Assembly: GCF_020400585.1 (NCBI RefSeq)
Contig: NZ_JAINVF010000004.1
Location: forward strand, 248,001-312,000
Source of the DNA: Streptomyces sp. NK08204
GTDB lineage: Bacteria; Actinomycetota; Actinomycetes; Streptomycetales; Streptomycetaceae
DNA: 64,000 bases
Direction of reading: 5' to 3'
The notes below the pieces were generated by a model, which worked only from the letters and a program-made list of their open reading frames with translations, was not told where the DNA came from and searched no databases. A program made the position numbers and the translations under genes. The number at the start of each line of letters is the position of its first letter. The first letter of the stretch is position 1. Below are positions 63,972 through 64,000 of this stretch, one piece after another.

Positions 63972-64000
63972 CTCGCCCATCGCACAAGGACCTTGAGTGG

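Larger units (their letters stand above)
57762..64000 (+). other. Start of a meroterpenoid-type biosynthetic gene cluster
   Basis: Four consecutive plus-strand genes: NphB-like prenyltransferase, FAD monooxygenase, exported BBE-like oxidase and DxDD terpene cyclase. The combination points to prenylated aromatic chemistry. It continues past the window; AAGGAC with a GTG near 63996 looks like the next gene start. Confidence 0.7.

Overview
The window is a very high-G+C segment of an actinomycete chromosome, almost certainly Streptomyces. The evidence is the G/C-ending codon bias, GGAGG-type ribosome sites, twin-arginine and lipobox exports, and above all the rodlin and chaplin genes (aerial-hypha surface proteins). 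From memory, gene order resembles, in reverse, the S. coelicolor region SCO2779 to SCO2716; this is recall, not a search result.

Layout. (1) 1-5092, minus strand: a leucine/isovalerate catabolic operon (acyl-CoA carboxylase beta and alpha subunits, HMG-CoA lyase, acyl-CoA dehydrogenase). It is divergent from a TetR repressor, a second acyl-CoA dehydrogenase and a TesB thioesterase; GTTAA-N6-TTAAC-like operators lie between them. (2) 8.2-16.9 kb: a Gly/Tyr/His-repeat secreted protein, a phosphatase-like protein, a PucR regulator, agmatinase, a ThDP enzyme and secreted proteins including a beta-lactamase-like serine hydrolase. (3) 17-31.7 kb: a fused two-module ABC exporter, an exported GH3 glycosidase, an EPSP-synthase paralogue, an MFS exporter, two sugar-phosphate isomerase/epimerase-like proteins around a LacI regulator, and a TetR/NAD(P)-reductase pair. 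(4) 31.7-40.1 kb: RecD-type helicase, citrate synthase, a copper module (CopA ATPase, CopZ chaperone, CsoR-type operator), a PrsW-like membrane protein and a small HTH protein. (5) 40.4-46.5 kb: a myo-inositol catabolic operon, iolC-aldolase-iolB-iolD-mmsA. (6) 46.6-53 kb: a lipoprotein, an APC permease, and an ABC system whose ATPase is fused to an exported alpha/beta hydrolase. (7) 53.1-56.6 kb: the rodlin/chaplin locus, with one rodlin carrying three compensating -1 frameshifts and one decayed chaplin. (8) 57.3 kb to the end: a tRNA 3'-end-like fragment, then the start of a meroterpenoid-type biosynthetic cluster (NphB-like aromatic prenyltransferase, FAD monooxygenase, Tat-exported berberine-bridge-like oxidase, DxDD class II terpene cyclase) that continues past the window.

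Most of the window is core metabolism and development. The likely novel part is the terminal cluster, which looks like an island joined at a tRNA remnant. Its prenyltransferase-monooxygenase pair, oxidase and cyclase are separated by strong hairpins and could build an oxidised, cyclised prenyl-aromatic product. No rRNA, complete tRNA, CRISPR array or transposase was seen.
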